Assembly (NCBI GenBank): GCA_014380705.1
Contig: JACMJI010000220.1
Coordinates: 1-5,890 of the forward strand
DNA length: 5,890 bases
Direction: 5' to 3'
From: Gorillibacterium sp.
Lineage (GTDB): Bacteria > Bacillota > Bacilli > Paenibacillales > NBRC-103111
Shown here: positions 1 through 5,890 of the stretch, piece by piece
Layout: each line of letters begins with the position of its first letter
Position numbering within the stretch: the first letter of the stretch is position 1
Notes under the pieces: model-generated
The model's database searches: none
Told to the model about the DNA's origin: nothing
The model's input: only the letters and a program-made list of their open reading frames with translations
Translations under genes and position numbers: made by a program

Positions 1-158
1 TATGCCTACGGGAAGATGTGGCCATTTTGTTTTCCAAGTATCATTCAGCTAAATTCATCTTGGCTGGACGTACCCTTCGGCTTAGTAAAGAAAAAGGTTG
101 GTTAATCCCCCCTCCGCTTCATTTAATTGGAACAGACGTGCCAGCACCAAATAAATAA
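1..158 (+). CDS. DUF3231 family protein, C-terminal fragment (5' end outside window)
   Basis: An open plus-strand frame runs from the left edge (first full codon at base 3) to a TAA at 156-158, giving about 51 residues. The translation contains REDVAILFSKYHSAKF, then RLSKEKGWLIPPPLH, then a short hydrophilic tail. The pattern of an amphipathic helix followed by L-K-E-K-G-W-L-x-P-P-P-L-H matches, from memory, the C-terminus of DUF3231 proteins of Bacillus and Paenibacillus. These are small helical-bundle proteins related to the ferritin-like spore coat protein CotF, with no established biochemical activity. Support for a real gene is the family-like motif plus a terminator hairpin 15 bases after the stop. 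The gene converges on the UbiD-family gene. Its start, full length and promoter lie outside the window. It is too short here to exclude a degenerate copy. Confidence 0.72.
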   Translation, partial: CLREDVAILFSKYHSAKFILAGRTLRLSKEKGWLIPPPLHLIGTDVPAPNK

Positions 159-172
159 CAACTAACTGAGAT

Positions 173-211
173 TAAGACATAACCGAACGAGGTAATTTCG
201 GATATGTCTTA
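173..211. terminator. Bidirectional terminator hairpin between convergent genes
   Basis: A 9-bp arm TAAGACATA (173-181) pairs with TATGTCTTA (203-211). After one A/A mismatch (182/202), CCGAA (183-187) pairs with TTCGG (197-201), leaving a 9-base loop (188-196). It lies 15 bases after the plus-strand stop (158) and 27 bases after the minus-strand stop (238). On the plus strand the 3' arm runs into CTTATTT. On the minus strand it is followed by an A/T-rich stretch (TTAGTTGTTATTTATTT) after a short gap. Neither T-tract is uninterrupted, so efficiency is uncertain, but position and stem length fit a shared intrinsic terminator. Confidence 0.75.
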
Positions 212-237
212 TTTGCTGTAATCTTTCTTCAAGAAAA

Positions 238-2064
238 CTATAGACCACCTAAACTCGCACCTTTAACAAATAATCGTTCAATGTTCATGGCAATAATGGG
301 ATCTGAGATTAAAGGTGGCGCTTGATGTGGTTTAACACGGGCATCAATTATAACATTGTCACAAGCCCAATGTTTATTCTCAACCGAATGGTTCACACCG
401 TATATATCATGGGAAGGGTTGCTGCGAGTGAATGTAGCCCATAGAAAATTATCAATCGCTCCACTCATAAACAGACTATCATCACAGAAAATGATCATTG
501 GACAGGACAAAAGCGAACCCTTTTCCCCAATAGCATCCGATAATCGTTCCATTTCCTGCTGCGCCTCTAAATAAGTGGTGAAAGGAGGACCTTCGATCGC
601 AACGACACCAGGCATGATTAAAGCTGCTTTAATAAACCCCTGTAAGCCATTCATCGTATCAGGAACCTCAATACATAATTCTCGTTTCTTATCACCAACG
701 GCTGCGAATACAACCTTGCTGCCACAGTTAATTCCCGTACCTGAATAATCAAGCGTATCCATCGTCGTATTCGTATAGAAATGCAGGTCTCTTCGAAGAT
801 TAATCCGTTCAAGAATATAAGTCATAAAATCCACGACTTGATGAGTATCTAAGGTCCGATCCTCTTCCGCAGTAATGAACAAATATTTGGCTAAGCTCAG
901 TTGACCCGTCCCTAAAATTCGATTGGCAATGGTAAGAATCTCTGCTGGCTGCTTTAATTGCTGGTATGGGGTATAGCGTTCACTGCCGATTGCAAAAAGC
1001 AATGGATGTACACCCGCAGCATCTACCGCGTGAACTTCCTTTACTCCGGGAATTTCTTGTTTAATCGCATCACCTGTCAACTCATGAATGAGTTCGCCAA
1101 ATGCGGTATCTTCTTGGGGAGGTCGGCCGACGACAGTAAAGGGAAATATGGCGCCTTGTTTGGCATAAACCTTATGTACTCTCATGACTGGAAAAGAATG
1201 AGTCAGACTATAGTAACCCAAATGATCACCGAAAGGACCCTCCGGTTTGGTCTCGCCAGGGTGAATTTCTCCCGTTATGACAAAATCGGCATCATTGCTT
1301 ATGCAGAAGCCATCTACATAGCTGTAACGAAAGTGACGTCCTGAAAGCAGTCCTGCGAAGGTCATCTCACTCAACCCTTCGGGTAAGGGCATGACAGCCG
1401 AAAGGGTGTGTGCTGGGGGACCACCGATAAAACAGCTCACTTTAAGCGGTTTCCCTTGTTTGTTCGCCCGATTCTGATGAACGCCAATGCCCCGGTGAAT
1501 CTGATAATGAATCCCGACTTCTTTGTTCATTTCGTATTCATTGCCGCTGAGTTGGACACGGTACATGCCGAGATTGGAATTCATGATTCCTGGCTTGTCC
1601 GGGTCTTCCGAATATACTTGTGGCAGAGTGACAAAAGCACCCCCATCCCCTTGCCAGTGTTTTATCAGGGGGAGGTCCGATATTTGGATTTCCTGAAAAG
1701 TGGCTGGCAGGCTAGATTTTTTAAGGGGGAGAGCTTTTCTCGCAGCAAGTCCCGTTCTGATATATTTAAAGGGTTGTTTAATTGCTTTTATGGGATCATT
1801 GCGCAAAGCAATGACGTTTTGTGCATCTTCCCACGTATGCCGAAAAATAAACTTACTTCGCTCAATTGTCCCAAAAAGGTTGGACACCGCTCGAAAACGT
1901 GACCCTTTTACCTTTTCAAATAATAAAGCAGGGCCCCCTTCCGCAAAAACCTTCATATGAATCGCAGCCATTTCAAGGTCTGGATCAACCTCCTCATGAA
2001 TACGAACTAAATGTCCATGCTGTTCCAAATCAATGATGCATTCCTCTAAATTTCGGTAGGTCAT
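238..2064 (-). CDS. UbiD family prenylated-FMN-dependent decarboxylase, long form
   Basis: Predicted cytoplasmic 608-aa (de)carboxylase of the UbiD/Fdc family, which acts on aromatic or alpha,beta-unsaturated acids using prenylated FMN. Visible core residues: N164 and R169 in NLGMYR, H190 in HRG, and E233 in LSEMTFAGLL, which align by motif with the Mn/prFMN ligands and catalytic Arg; and PEGPFGD (274-280), giving E275 and D280, the Glu-Asp(Glu) pair of the Arg-Glu-Glu/Asp network. The core is therefore intact. At 608 aa it is about 110 residues longer than E. coli UbiD or Bacillus BsdC-type enzymes. The excess appears to include the basic segment near 84-116 and a C-terminal extension after about 500. 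Proteins of similar length occur in epsilonproteobacteria and Bacteroidetes, some assigned to menaquinone synthesis; substrate here is unknown. The ATG has a strong GGAGGG 5 bases upstream and begins 14 bases after the editing-protein gene, so the two are probably cotranscribed. No ubiX is present in the window. Confidence 0.93.
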   Translation of the reverse strand: MTYRNLEECIIDLEQHGHLVRIHEEVDPDLEMAAIHMKVFAEGGPALLFEKVKGSRFRAVSNLFGTIERSKFIFRHTWEDAQNVIALRNDPIKAIKQPFKYIRTGLAARKALPLKKSSLPATFQEIQISDLPLIKHWQGDGGAFVTLPQVYSEDPDKPGIMNSNLGMYRVQLSGNEYEMNKEVGIHYQIHRGIGVHQNRANKQGKPLKVSCFIGGPPAHTLSAVMPLPEGLSEMTFAGLLSGRHFRYSYVDGFCISNDADFVITGEIHPGETKPEGPFGDHLGYYSLTHSFPVMRVHKVYAKQGAIFPFTVVGRPPQEDTAFGELIHELTGDAIKQEIPGVKEVHAVDAAGVHPLLFAIGSERYTPYQQLKQPAEILTIANRILGTGQLSLAKYLFITAEEDRTLDTHQVVDFMTYILERINLRRDLHFYTNTTMDTLDYSGTGINCGSKVVFAAVGDKKRELCIEVPDTMNGLQGFIKAALIMPGVVAIEGPPFTTYLEAQQEMERLSDAIGEKGSLLSCPMIIFCDDSLFMSGAIDNFLWATFTRSNPSHDIYGVNHSVENKHWACDNVIIDARVKPHQAPPLISDPIIAMNIERLFVKGASLGGL

Positions 2065-2069
2065 CTTTT

Positions 2070-2075
2070 CCCTCC
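2070..2075 (-). promoter_or_regulatory. Ribosome binding site of the UbiD-family gene
   Basis: The minus strand reads GGAGGG, then a 5-base spacer AAAAG, then ATG (2064-2062). This is a near-consensus Bacillales Shine-Dalgarno and fixes the start codon. It lies within the 14-base gap after the upstream stop codon (TAG, 2081-2079). Confidence 0.85.
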
Positions 2076-2078
2076 AAT

Positions 2079-3248
2079 CTATATCAGTGACTTTCTTGTT
2101 AATTCATAGAAAGTGAATGTTTCTTCCCACGACGAGAATCCAGCCTGAGCCATTTTATCGCTGCCTCCGCCTTTTCCGTTAAATTGTCCTAGGTTGGCTT
2201 TGAAGAACGAACCACAAGATAGATCAGAATTTCCATTATGCGCAAAAACAATCTTGTTTTCTAATGAAGTAGCAAGCAGAACCGGCAAATCACTTTCATT
2301 TGTAAGCTTAGACGCCAGATTCTGAACATCCTTAAGTGACTTGTCCGCAAAGATTTGTGCGATCAGATTACCCTCTTGCTTGGATAACATCTCCTGAGCC
2401 ATATAATCGTCGTTCTTCTCTTTAAGTGAGACAAGCTCAATCTGAAGCTTCTTATGCTCATTCTCCCACTTCTCTATCCGATCGATAATCTCATCTTTAC
2501 CTGTATTGAATTTTAAAGACAAGCTGTTCAGAATCCGCAGACTATCATTAAACTCATCTAAGGCGCGGTATCCGCATTTGAAGTAAATACGTAGGTTTCC
2601 CTTTTGCTTTTCTGCTTTCAGCAGCTTAATTATGCCAACTTCACCTGTTGACGAGACATGTGTCCCGCCGCATGCGTTTTTTTCAATGCCGTCAATTTCG
2701 ACAATTCGGATATTCTCACTCACTTTCGGCTGATTGACTAGCTGCAGCTGAGCCATGTCTTCCGCTGTAACAAAATAACTGGAGATGCTGCGGTTCAGGT
2801 AGATTTGTCGATTTACTTCGTGCTCCATAGTTGCCAACTCGTCACGCGTTAGCTCTGGCCGCTCCACATCGATTGTGGCATAGTCGATACCTAAATGAAA
2901 GTTAACCGTCGGCGCTTGATAGAGGTCATGACACACTGCCGATAGCAGATGCTGGCCACTATGCTGCTGCATATGGTCAAATCTTCGCTTCCAGTTGATC
3001 TTTCCATTGATCTGTTCCTCTTTAGGCGGCTGTTCTAATTTATGTAAAATTTCACCCTCTTCACTAATCACATCAAGCACCGGAATTCCATTCATAAAGC
3101 CTTCATCACAGGGCTGTCCGCCCCCATGCGGATAAAAAGCAGTCTTCTCCAAGATGACATAATACCCATCTTCTCTTTGCAGGACTTGGCTTATCCGTGT
3201 CTGCCATTCTGTCAGATAAGAAGAATCGTAATACAGCTTAGTCGACAT
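2079..3248 (-). CDS. AlaX-type alanyl-tRNA editing protein with DHHA1 domain
   Basis: A 389-aa freestanding homologue of the editing half of alanyl-tRNA synthetase, expected to deacylate mischarged tRNA(Ala) (Ser- or Gly-tRNA(Ala)) in the cytoplasm. The N-terminal beta-barrel part (about 1-90) carries the FYPHGGGQPCDEG segment (38-50). The zinc-binding editing site is complete: H96-x3-H100 in HSGQH and C193-x3-H197 in CGGTH. Residues about 255-292 are charged and heptad-like, a likely coiled coil, followed by a DHHA1 (C-Ala-like) domain with a glycine-rich GKGGGSDKMAQAG motif (358-370). There is no aminoacylation (class II) domain, so it is not a broken alaS; the length fits the long AlaX class. 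The start ATG has AAGGGA 7 bases upstream. It lies 87 bases after the dehydrogenase stop and 14 bases before the UbiD-family start. Which mischarged amino acid it clears cannot be read from sequence alone. Confidence 0.93.
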   Translation of the reverse strand: MSTKLYYDSSYLTEWQTRISQVLQREDGYYVILEKTAFYPHGGGQPCDEGFMNGIPVLDVISEEGEILHKLEQPPKEEQINGKINWKRRFDHMQQHSGQHLLSAVCHDLYQAPTVNFHLGIDYATIDVERPELTRDELATMEHEVNRQIYLNRSISSYFVTAEDMAQLQLVNQPKVSENIRIVEIDGIEKNACGGTHVSSTGEVGIIKLLKAEKQKGNLRIYFKCGYRALDEFNDSLRILNSLSLKFNTGKDEIIDRIEKWENEHKKLQIELVSLKEKNDDYMAQEMLSKQEGNLIAQIFADKSLKDVQNLASKLTNESDLPVLLATSLENKIVFAHNGNSDLSCGSFFKANLGQFNGKGGGSDKMAQAGFSSWEETFTFYELTRKSLI

Positions 3249-3255
3249 AACCTTT

Positions 3256-3261
3256 TCCCTT
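3256..3261 (-). promoter_or_regulatory. Ribosome binding site of the alanyl-tRNA editing gene
   Basis: The minus strand reads AAGGGA, then a 7-base spacer, then ATG (3248-3246). It is a moderate match to the anti-Shine-Dalgarno. A second purine run (AAAAGG) closer to the ATG is too near to be the main site. Confidence 0.6.
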
Positions 3262-3275
3262 TCTATTTTCGCCTT

Positions 3276-3296
3276 TATTCAGGCTCGTTCTGAATA
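3276..3296 (-). repeat. Perfect inverted repeat (7-7-7) upstream of the alanyl-tRNA editing gene
   Basis: TATTCAG and CTGAATA form perfect 7-bp arms around a 7-base centre, in the 87-base gap between the dehydrogenase stop and the editing-protein start. On the minus strand it ends 27 bases before the ATG. No T-tract follows on either strand, so it does not read as an intrinsic terminator. A dyad of this size fits a dimeric repressor operator or a 5'-UTR hairpin; which one is not decidable from sequence. A possible but poor promoter (TTGGCT, 16 bases, TATTCA) would place the -10 on its first arm. Confidence 0.55.
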
Positions 3297-3335
3297 CCAC
3301 TTCCTGTTTTAGAGCCAATAATGCCTCTGAAAGAG

Positions 3336-4295
3336 TCAATACTGTATCCGGTAATCAACAAGATTGTGCATGGACATGGAGTCTCCACATAGATAAAGCT
3401 TCAGGTTAGTGACGAAAAGCTGCACTAATCGCTCCCTATTCCGTTCTGTTGATCCACCAGCGATATGTGGGGTCAGAATGACATTGGGGAGGGACCATAG
3501 CGGATGATCACTAGCAAGCGGTTCCTGCTCGAACACGTCCAAACCTGCCCCAGCAATCGTACCAGAAGAGAGTGCAGCCATGAGATCCTCTGTCTTAACG
3601 GTTGCACCACGCCCAACATTGATGAAGAAGGCGCTCGATTTCATTTGCGCGAACCGACTCGCATCGAATAGATGCTTCGTCTCGTTCGTGAGCGGCAGAA
3701 TATTTATGACATAGTCGGCTGCTTGCAGCACTTCGTTCAGACGTGAATTGTCGAAGGTCTCATCAGCTTCGGGCATCGTGCCTCCGGAACGACGGACAGC
3801 AATGATCCTCATGTCGAAGGCCCGCCCAAGACGTGCTACCTCACGGCCGATCTGTCCTGCACCAATAATCGCAACGGTGCTCTCATTCATTTCTGTTAGC
3901 AGAGAGGGGATTTTCCAGCGTGCCTCATGTTGATTGCGCACAGCGGAGGCGATCCCACGTGACAAACCAAGCATCATGGCGATTACAGATTCCGATACAG
4001 AGCGGGCATGGACACCACTGGCGTCAGTCAGAAGCACTCCATTTTCTTCGAGGGAACTTAGCGGAAGCGTATCAATCCCGGATGACCAGCTCTGCAGCCA
4101 TTTCAGCTTGCCTTCCGTTCCCAAAGAAAATTCCTTTATTTTGTCGTTCCATCCACATATAATTTCCGCGTCGCGATAATCGGGGTCCTCTACGGCCTCC
4201 GTACGAGCGAAGACAACTCGACAATCCGGTGCAGCCTGCCGCACGAAGTCTTGCTGCTTGTCCGAAAGTTTTTGTAAACAGATGATCGTTCGCAT
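3336..4295 (-). CDS. D-2-hydroxyacid dehydrogenase (GHRA/phosphoglycerate dehydrogenase-like)
   Basis: A 319-aa cytoplasmic NAD(P)-dependent oxidoreductase interconverting a 2-keto acid and a D-2-hydroxy acid. The length is normal for the family. The catalytic domain is split (about 1-95 and 285-319) around a Rossmann domain. Visible sites: substrate-loop SSGID (71-75), GAGQIG (145-150) as the dinucleotide GxGxxG, R229 in NVGRG, E258 in DVFEQEP and H277 in LTPHIAGG, the complete Arg-Glu-His catalytic set. At the end of the second beta strand the sequence is AVRRS (166-170), with Arg where NAD-specific enzymes usually have Asp, suggesting NADP(H) preference. Substrate (glyoxylate, hydroxypyruvate or another keto acid) is not resolved. 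AAGGAG lies 11 bases before the ATG. It follows a terminator hairpin, so it probably starts a transcript. Two 60-base lines inside it count 31/60 and 30/60 GC against 21/60 in one line of the editing gene, a slight compositional contrast from a very small sample. Confidence 0.92.
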   Translation of the reverse strand: MRTIICLQKLSDKQQDFVRQAAPDCRVVFARTEAVEDPDYRDAEIICGWNDKIKEFSLGTEGKLKWLQSWSSGIDTLPLSSLEENGVLLTDASGVHARSVSESVIAMMLGLSRGIASAVRNQHEARWKIPSLLTEMNESTVAIIGAGQIGREVARLGRAFDMRIIAVRRSGGTMPEADETFDNSRLNEVLQAADYVINILPLTNETKHLFDASRFAQMKSSAFFINVGRGATVKTEDLMAALSSGTIAGAGLDVFEQEPLASDHPLWSLPNVILTPHIAGGSTERNRERLVQLFVTNLKLYLCGDSMSMHNLVDYRIQY

Positions 4296-4306
4296 CGGGT
4301 TTTAAT

Positions 4307-4312
4307 CTCCTT
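4307..4312 (-). promoter_or_regulatory. Ribosome binding site of the D-2-hydroxyacid dehydrogenase gene
   Basis: The minus strand reads AAGGAG, followed by an 11-base spacer and ATG (4295-4293). The core is strong but the spacing is slightly long. I see no better start nearby, and the ATG puts the family's usual first beta strand (RTIICL) at the N-terminus. Confidence 0.7.
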
Positions 4313-4329
4313 TTCTTAAACCGATTCGA

Positions 4330-4373
4330 GAAATAAATCTATACCCACCCAATTATACAGCAATTGGATGGGT
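4330..4373 (-). terminator. Intrinsic terminator after the MBL-fold hydrolase gene
   Basis: In minus-strand RNA, ACCCAUCCAAUU (4373-4362) pairs with AAUUGGGUGGGU (4354-4343) as 12 continuous pairs including one U-G wobble, with a 7-base loop (4361-4355). It is followed by the U-rich run AUAGAUUUAUUUC (4342-4330). In plus-strand RNA the wobble becomes a C-A mismatch, so the structure is better formed in the minus transcript. It starts 43 bases after the TAA at 4419-4417 and fits the end of the dehydrogenase-hydrolase unit. The U-tract is interrupted, so some readthrough is likely. Confidence 0.75.
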
Positions 4374-4378
4374 GGCAA
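4352..4378 (-). promoter_or_regulatory. Possible sigma-A promoter of the D-2-hydroxyacid dehydrogenase gene, inside the terminator
   Basis: On the minus strand TTGCCA (4378-4373, 5 of 6 to TTGACA) and an exact TATAAT (4357-4352) are separated by 15 bases, shorter than the usual 16-18. The -10 lies in the loop and 3' arm of the upstream terminator. A start about 7 bases downstream would give a leader of roughly 50 bases before the ATG at 4295. The exact -10 and the position in the only gap upstream of the gene are the support; the short spacer lowers confidence. Confidence 0.4.
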
Positions 4379-4416
4379 CAGGCAAGGTAAGAAATGAGAA
4401 TTAGGATATCATCGAA

Positions 4417-5508
4417 TTATTCCCACCATGTTGAATCGGGATATACCGCTATACCAATAGAGACGGTCTCACCGATTCGAGGTGTCGCTATAGCTGCACC
4501 TAACTGCTTGGCTGCCTTTATAACTCGTTCAACGGGGTCAGTCCAGCTATGTAAAGCTAAAGTGAAGGCTCCCCAATGAATGGGAATCATCAACTTCCCT
4601 TGCAGATCCAAGTGGGCTTGCAAGGTTTGCTCGGGCATCATGTGGATACTGGCCCATTGTTCATTATATTGGCCGCACTCCATTAAAGTTAAATCAAACG
4701 GGCCATATTTACTGCCAATTTCCTTAAAATGAGGCCCATATCCACTATCCCCACTAAAAAATATTCTCGTCTTCTCACTAAGGATGACCCATGAACACCA
4801 TAGAGAAGTATTTCGACCCGTCAAGCCCCGACCAGAAAAATGCCTTGCTGGTGCGCTAGCTAGAGTGAGTCCGCTATATGTAAACTCATCCCACCAATCA
4901 TGCTCTTGAATGATCCTCGGATCTACACCCCAACGTACCAGATGCCCTGCGACACCTAAAGGAACAATGAATTGTTTGACTTTTCCTTTGAGTTTTCGAA
5001 CAGATACGTAATCGAGATGGTCATAATGATCATGGGAGATAATGACAGCATCTATTATCGGTAGGTCTTTAATCTCTATTGGCAGCTTAGCACTATATCG
5101 CTTAGGACCAAAAAGCGGGAAAGGCGATGGCGATCTGCCAAACATGGGATCTAACAACAAGGTCACGCCATTAACTTTAAGCAATAAAGCCGAATGTCCA
5201 AACCAAGTAATTTGATCCACCATATTTGTATTATTGAAATTGGGGTCAAAGCTCTCTGTTGTAATACCACCCTTTGGTTTACGAAGTGAATTCCCTTTTA
5301 TCATCTCTCGGAGAGTCTTAAAGGAGTCTTTAACCTTCATATCCATGGATGTTGGGATTTGGTTGATGAACTTACCGTTTGAAAAGTTTTTAGATTCGTT
5401 GATTCTCCTCTGGCTCTCCTGCGTCTTTTTCCCGCCGAGTGCGGGATAAAAGTTTAGAACCAGAAAAACCAATGCAATTATGGCGACGGTTATAACTAAG
5501 TAAATCAT
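4417..5508 (-). CDS. Membrane-anchored MBL-fold metallo-hydrolase, NAPE-PLD-like
   Basis: A 363-aa metallo-beta-lactamase-fold hydrolase. Residues about 2-20 are a single hydrophobic helix, with no lipobox Cys and no charge before it, followed by a basic stretch (K27, K28, R34, R35). By the positive-inside rule the helix is an anchor with the catalytic domain in the cytoplasm, an inference only. A variable linker (about 25-95) leads to the core: WFGHSALL (102-109), LLLDPMFG (117-124), HDHYDH (159-164) as HxHxDH, H223 in ARHFSGRG, D254 in [10 protein letters not shown]289, and H311 in PIHWGAF. The two-zinc ligand set (H159, H161, D163, H164, H223, D254, H311) is complete. The pattern resembles N-acylphosphatidylethanolamine phospholipase D and bacterial relatives, suggesting a phosphodiester or lipid substrate, but UlaG-like lactonases are also in this superfamily and the substrate is unproven. 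Its ATG overlaps the upstream TGA as ATGA, implying translational coupling to the MDR dehydrogenase; only a weak GGTGG lies 7 bases upstream. Confidence 0.9.
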   Translation of the reverse strand: MIYLVITVAIIALVFLVLNFYPALGGKKTQESQRRINESKNFSNGKFINQIPTSMDMKVKDSFKTLREMIKGNSLRKPKGGITTESFDPNFNNTNMVDQITWFGHSALLLKVNGVTLLLDPMFGRSPSPFPLFGPKRYSAKLPIEIKDLPIIDAVIISHDHYDHLDYVSVRKLKGKVKQFIVPLGVAGHLVRWGVDPRIIQEHDWWDEFTYSGLTLASAPARHFSGRGLTGRNTSLWCSWVILSEKTRIFFSGDSGYGPHFKEIGSKYGPFDLTLMECGQYNEQWASIHMMPEQTLQAHLDLQGKLMIPIHWGAFTLALHSWTDPVERVIKAAKQLGAAIATPRIGETVSIGIAVYPDSTWWE

Positions 5509-5890
5509 ACATGATCCACCGTGATGACTACATTCCCCTTCTTGTGACCCTTATCCACATAACGGTGAGCCTCAGGAAGGTGTTCCAGCGGGTAACGCCT
5601 ATCTATAACTGATTTGATCTTCCCCGTCTCCGTGAGTTCCTTCAGCAAGATTAAATCTTCCGTACATACCTTTGCAATCCCTTGTGATACTGACACGTAT
5701 AACCCATTCGGAGCTAGTGCTTTCTTGCAGCTTGATTTTGAGATTTTTCCAACTGCATCAAAGATGATATCATACAGCCCATCACTTTTCGTAAAGTCCA
5801 CTTTCGTGTAATCAATGACCTTATCAGCTCCCAGAGATTTCACCAATTCTATATTTGTGGTACTGCAAACCCCAGTGACCTCTGCACCAA
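5505..5890 (-). CDS. Medium-chain NAD(P)-dependent alcohol dehydrogenase/quinone oxidoreductase-like, C-terminal part (5' end outside window)
   Basis: The frame is open from the right edge to a TGA at 5507-5505, giving 127 residues; full family members are about 320-330 aa. The visible part begins inside the Rossmann domain: [12 protein letters not shown] (residues 1-12 of the fragment, end of the second beta strand, with Ser/Thr rather than Asp, hinting at NADPH), then [26 protein letters not shown] and the C-terminal [26 protein letters not shown], which is typical of zinc-independent MDR reductases. A TTG at 5846-5844 lies in frame but inside the conserved domain and is not the start. The nucleotide-binding glycine motif and catalytic domain lie beyond the edge, so the substrate cannot be judged. 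It overlaps the hydrolase gene by 4 bases and is probably cotranscribed with it. Confidence 0.9.
   Translation of the reverse strand, partial: GAEVTGVCSTTNIELVKSLGADKVIDYTKVDFTKSDGLYDIIFDAVGKISKSSCKKALAPNGLYVSVSQGIAKVCTEDLILLKELTETGKIKSVIDRRYPLEHLPEAHRYVDKGHKKGNVVITVDHV

Noticed and set aside
1408..1902. Plus-strand open frame of 164 codons opposite the UbiD-family gene
   Set aside because: It lies wholly antisense to a well-conserved coding region, shows no recognisable family, and has no convincing RBS. The same holds for the plus-strand frames at 958-1344 and 1700-1960.
2079..3248. Possible truncated alanyl-tRNA synthetase pseudogene
   Set aside because: The protein has its own RBS and start, intact HxxxH and CxxxH zinc sites and a complete DHHA1 domain, and its length fits freestanding long AlaX proteins.
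3276..3296. Inverted repeat as an intrinsic terminator of the dehydrogenase gene
   Set aside because: No T-tract follows on either strand and the stem is A/T-rich and only 7 bp, so I list it as a repeat or possible operator.
3748..4179. Three overlapping plus-strand frames opposite the D-2-hydroxyacid dehydrogenase gene
   Set aside because: They are short, mutually overlapping and low in recognisable content; the minus-strand gene explains the region with a complete catalytic set.
5844..5846. TTG as the start of a 113-aa dehydrogenase gene
   Set aside because: The frame stays open to the window edge, and the residues upstream ([14 protein letters not shown]) are conserved Rossmann sequence, so the gene is cut by the edge and does not start there.

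Overview
The window looks like chromosomal DNA from a low-to-mid GC, spore-forming Firmicute (Bacillales). A Paenibacillus-like organism is my best guess. The grounds are purine-rich Shine-Dalgarno sequences (GGAGGG, AAGGAG), terminators built as simple hairpins, and a DUF3231-type protein fragment at the left edge, a family I know mainly from Bacillus and Paenibacillus. No RNA gene, insertion sequence, CRISPR array, phage gene or origin is visible.

Layout: the left edge (about 1-158) carries the 3' end of a plus-strand gene. It converges on a minus-strand block that fills the rest of the window, and a strong hairpin at 173-211 separates the two and can serve both strands. On the minus strand, in transcription order from right to left, come: (1) the C-terminal part of a medium-chain (quinone-oxidoreductase-like) dehydrogenase, cut by the right edge; (2) a membrane-anchored metallo-beta-lactamase-fold hydrolase of the NAPE-PLD type, sharing an ATGA stop/start with gene 1; (3) a terminator hairpin at 4343-4373; (4) a D-2-hydroxyacid dehydrogenase; (5) an 87-base gap with a perfect 7-7-7 inverted repeat; (6) an AlaX-type alanyl-tRNA editing protein with a DHHA1 domain; (7) a long (608 aa) UbiD-family, prenylated-FMN-dependent decarboxylase only 14 bases downstream of gene 6.

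How the genes may work together: genes 1 and 2 form one translationally coupled unit that ends at the 4343-4373 terminator. Genes 6 and 7 form a second tight unit, possibly extended upstream to gene 4 by readthrough. The dehydrogenase, tRNA-editing protein and decarboxylase do not make a pathway I recognise. The alaX-ubiD pairing is the most unusual piece of organisation. The cofactor-making partner of UbiD (UbiX, flavin prenyltransferase) is not in the window. I see no clear new defence or mobile system here; the points worth a second look are mostly gene pairings and regulatory structures between genes.
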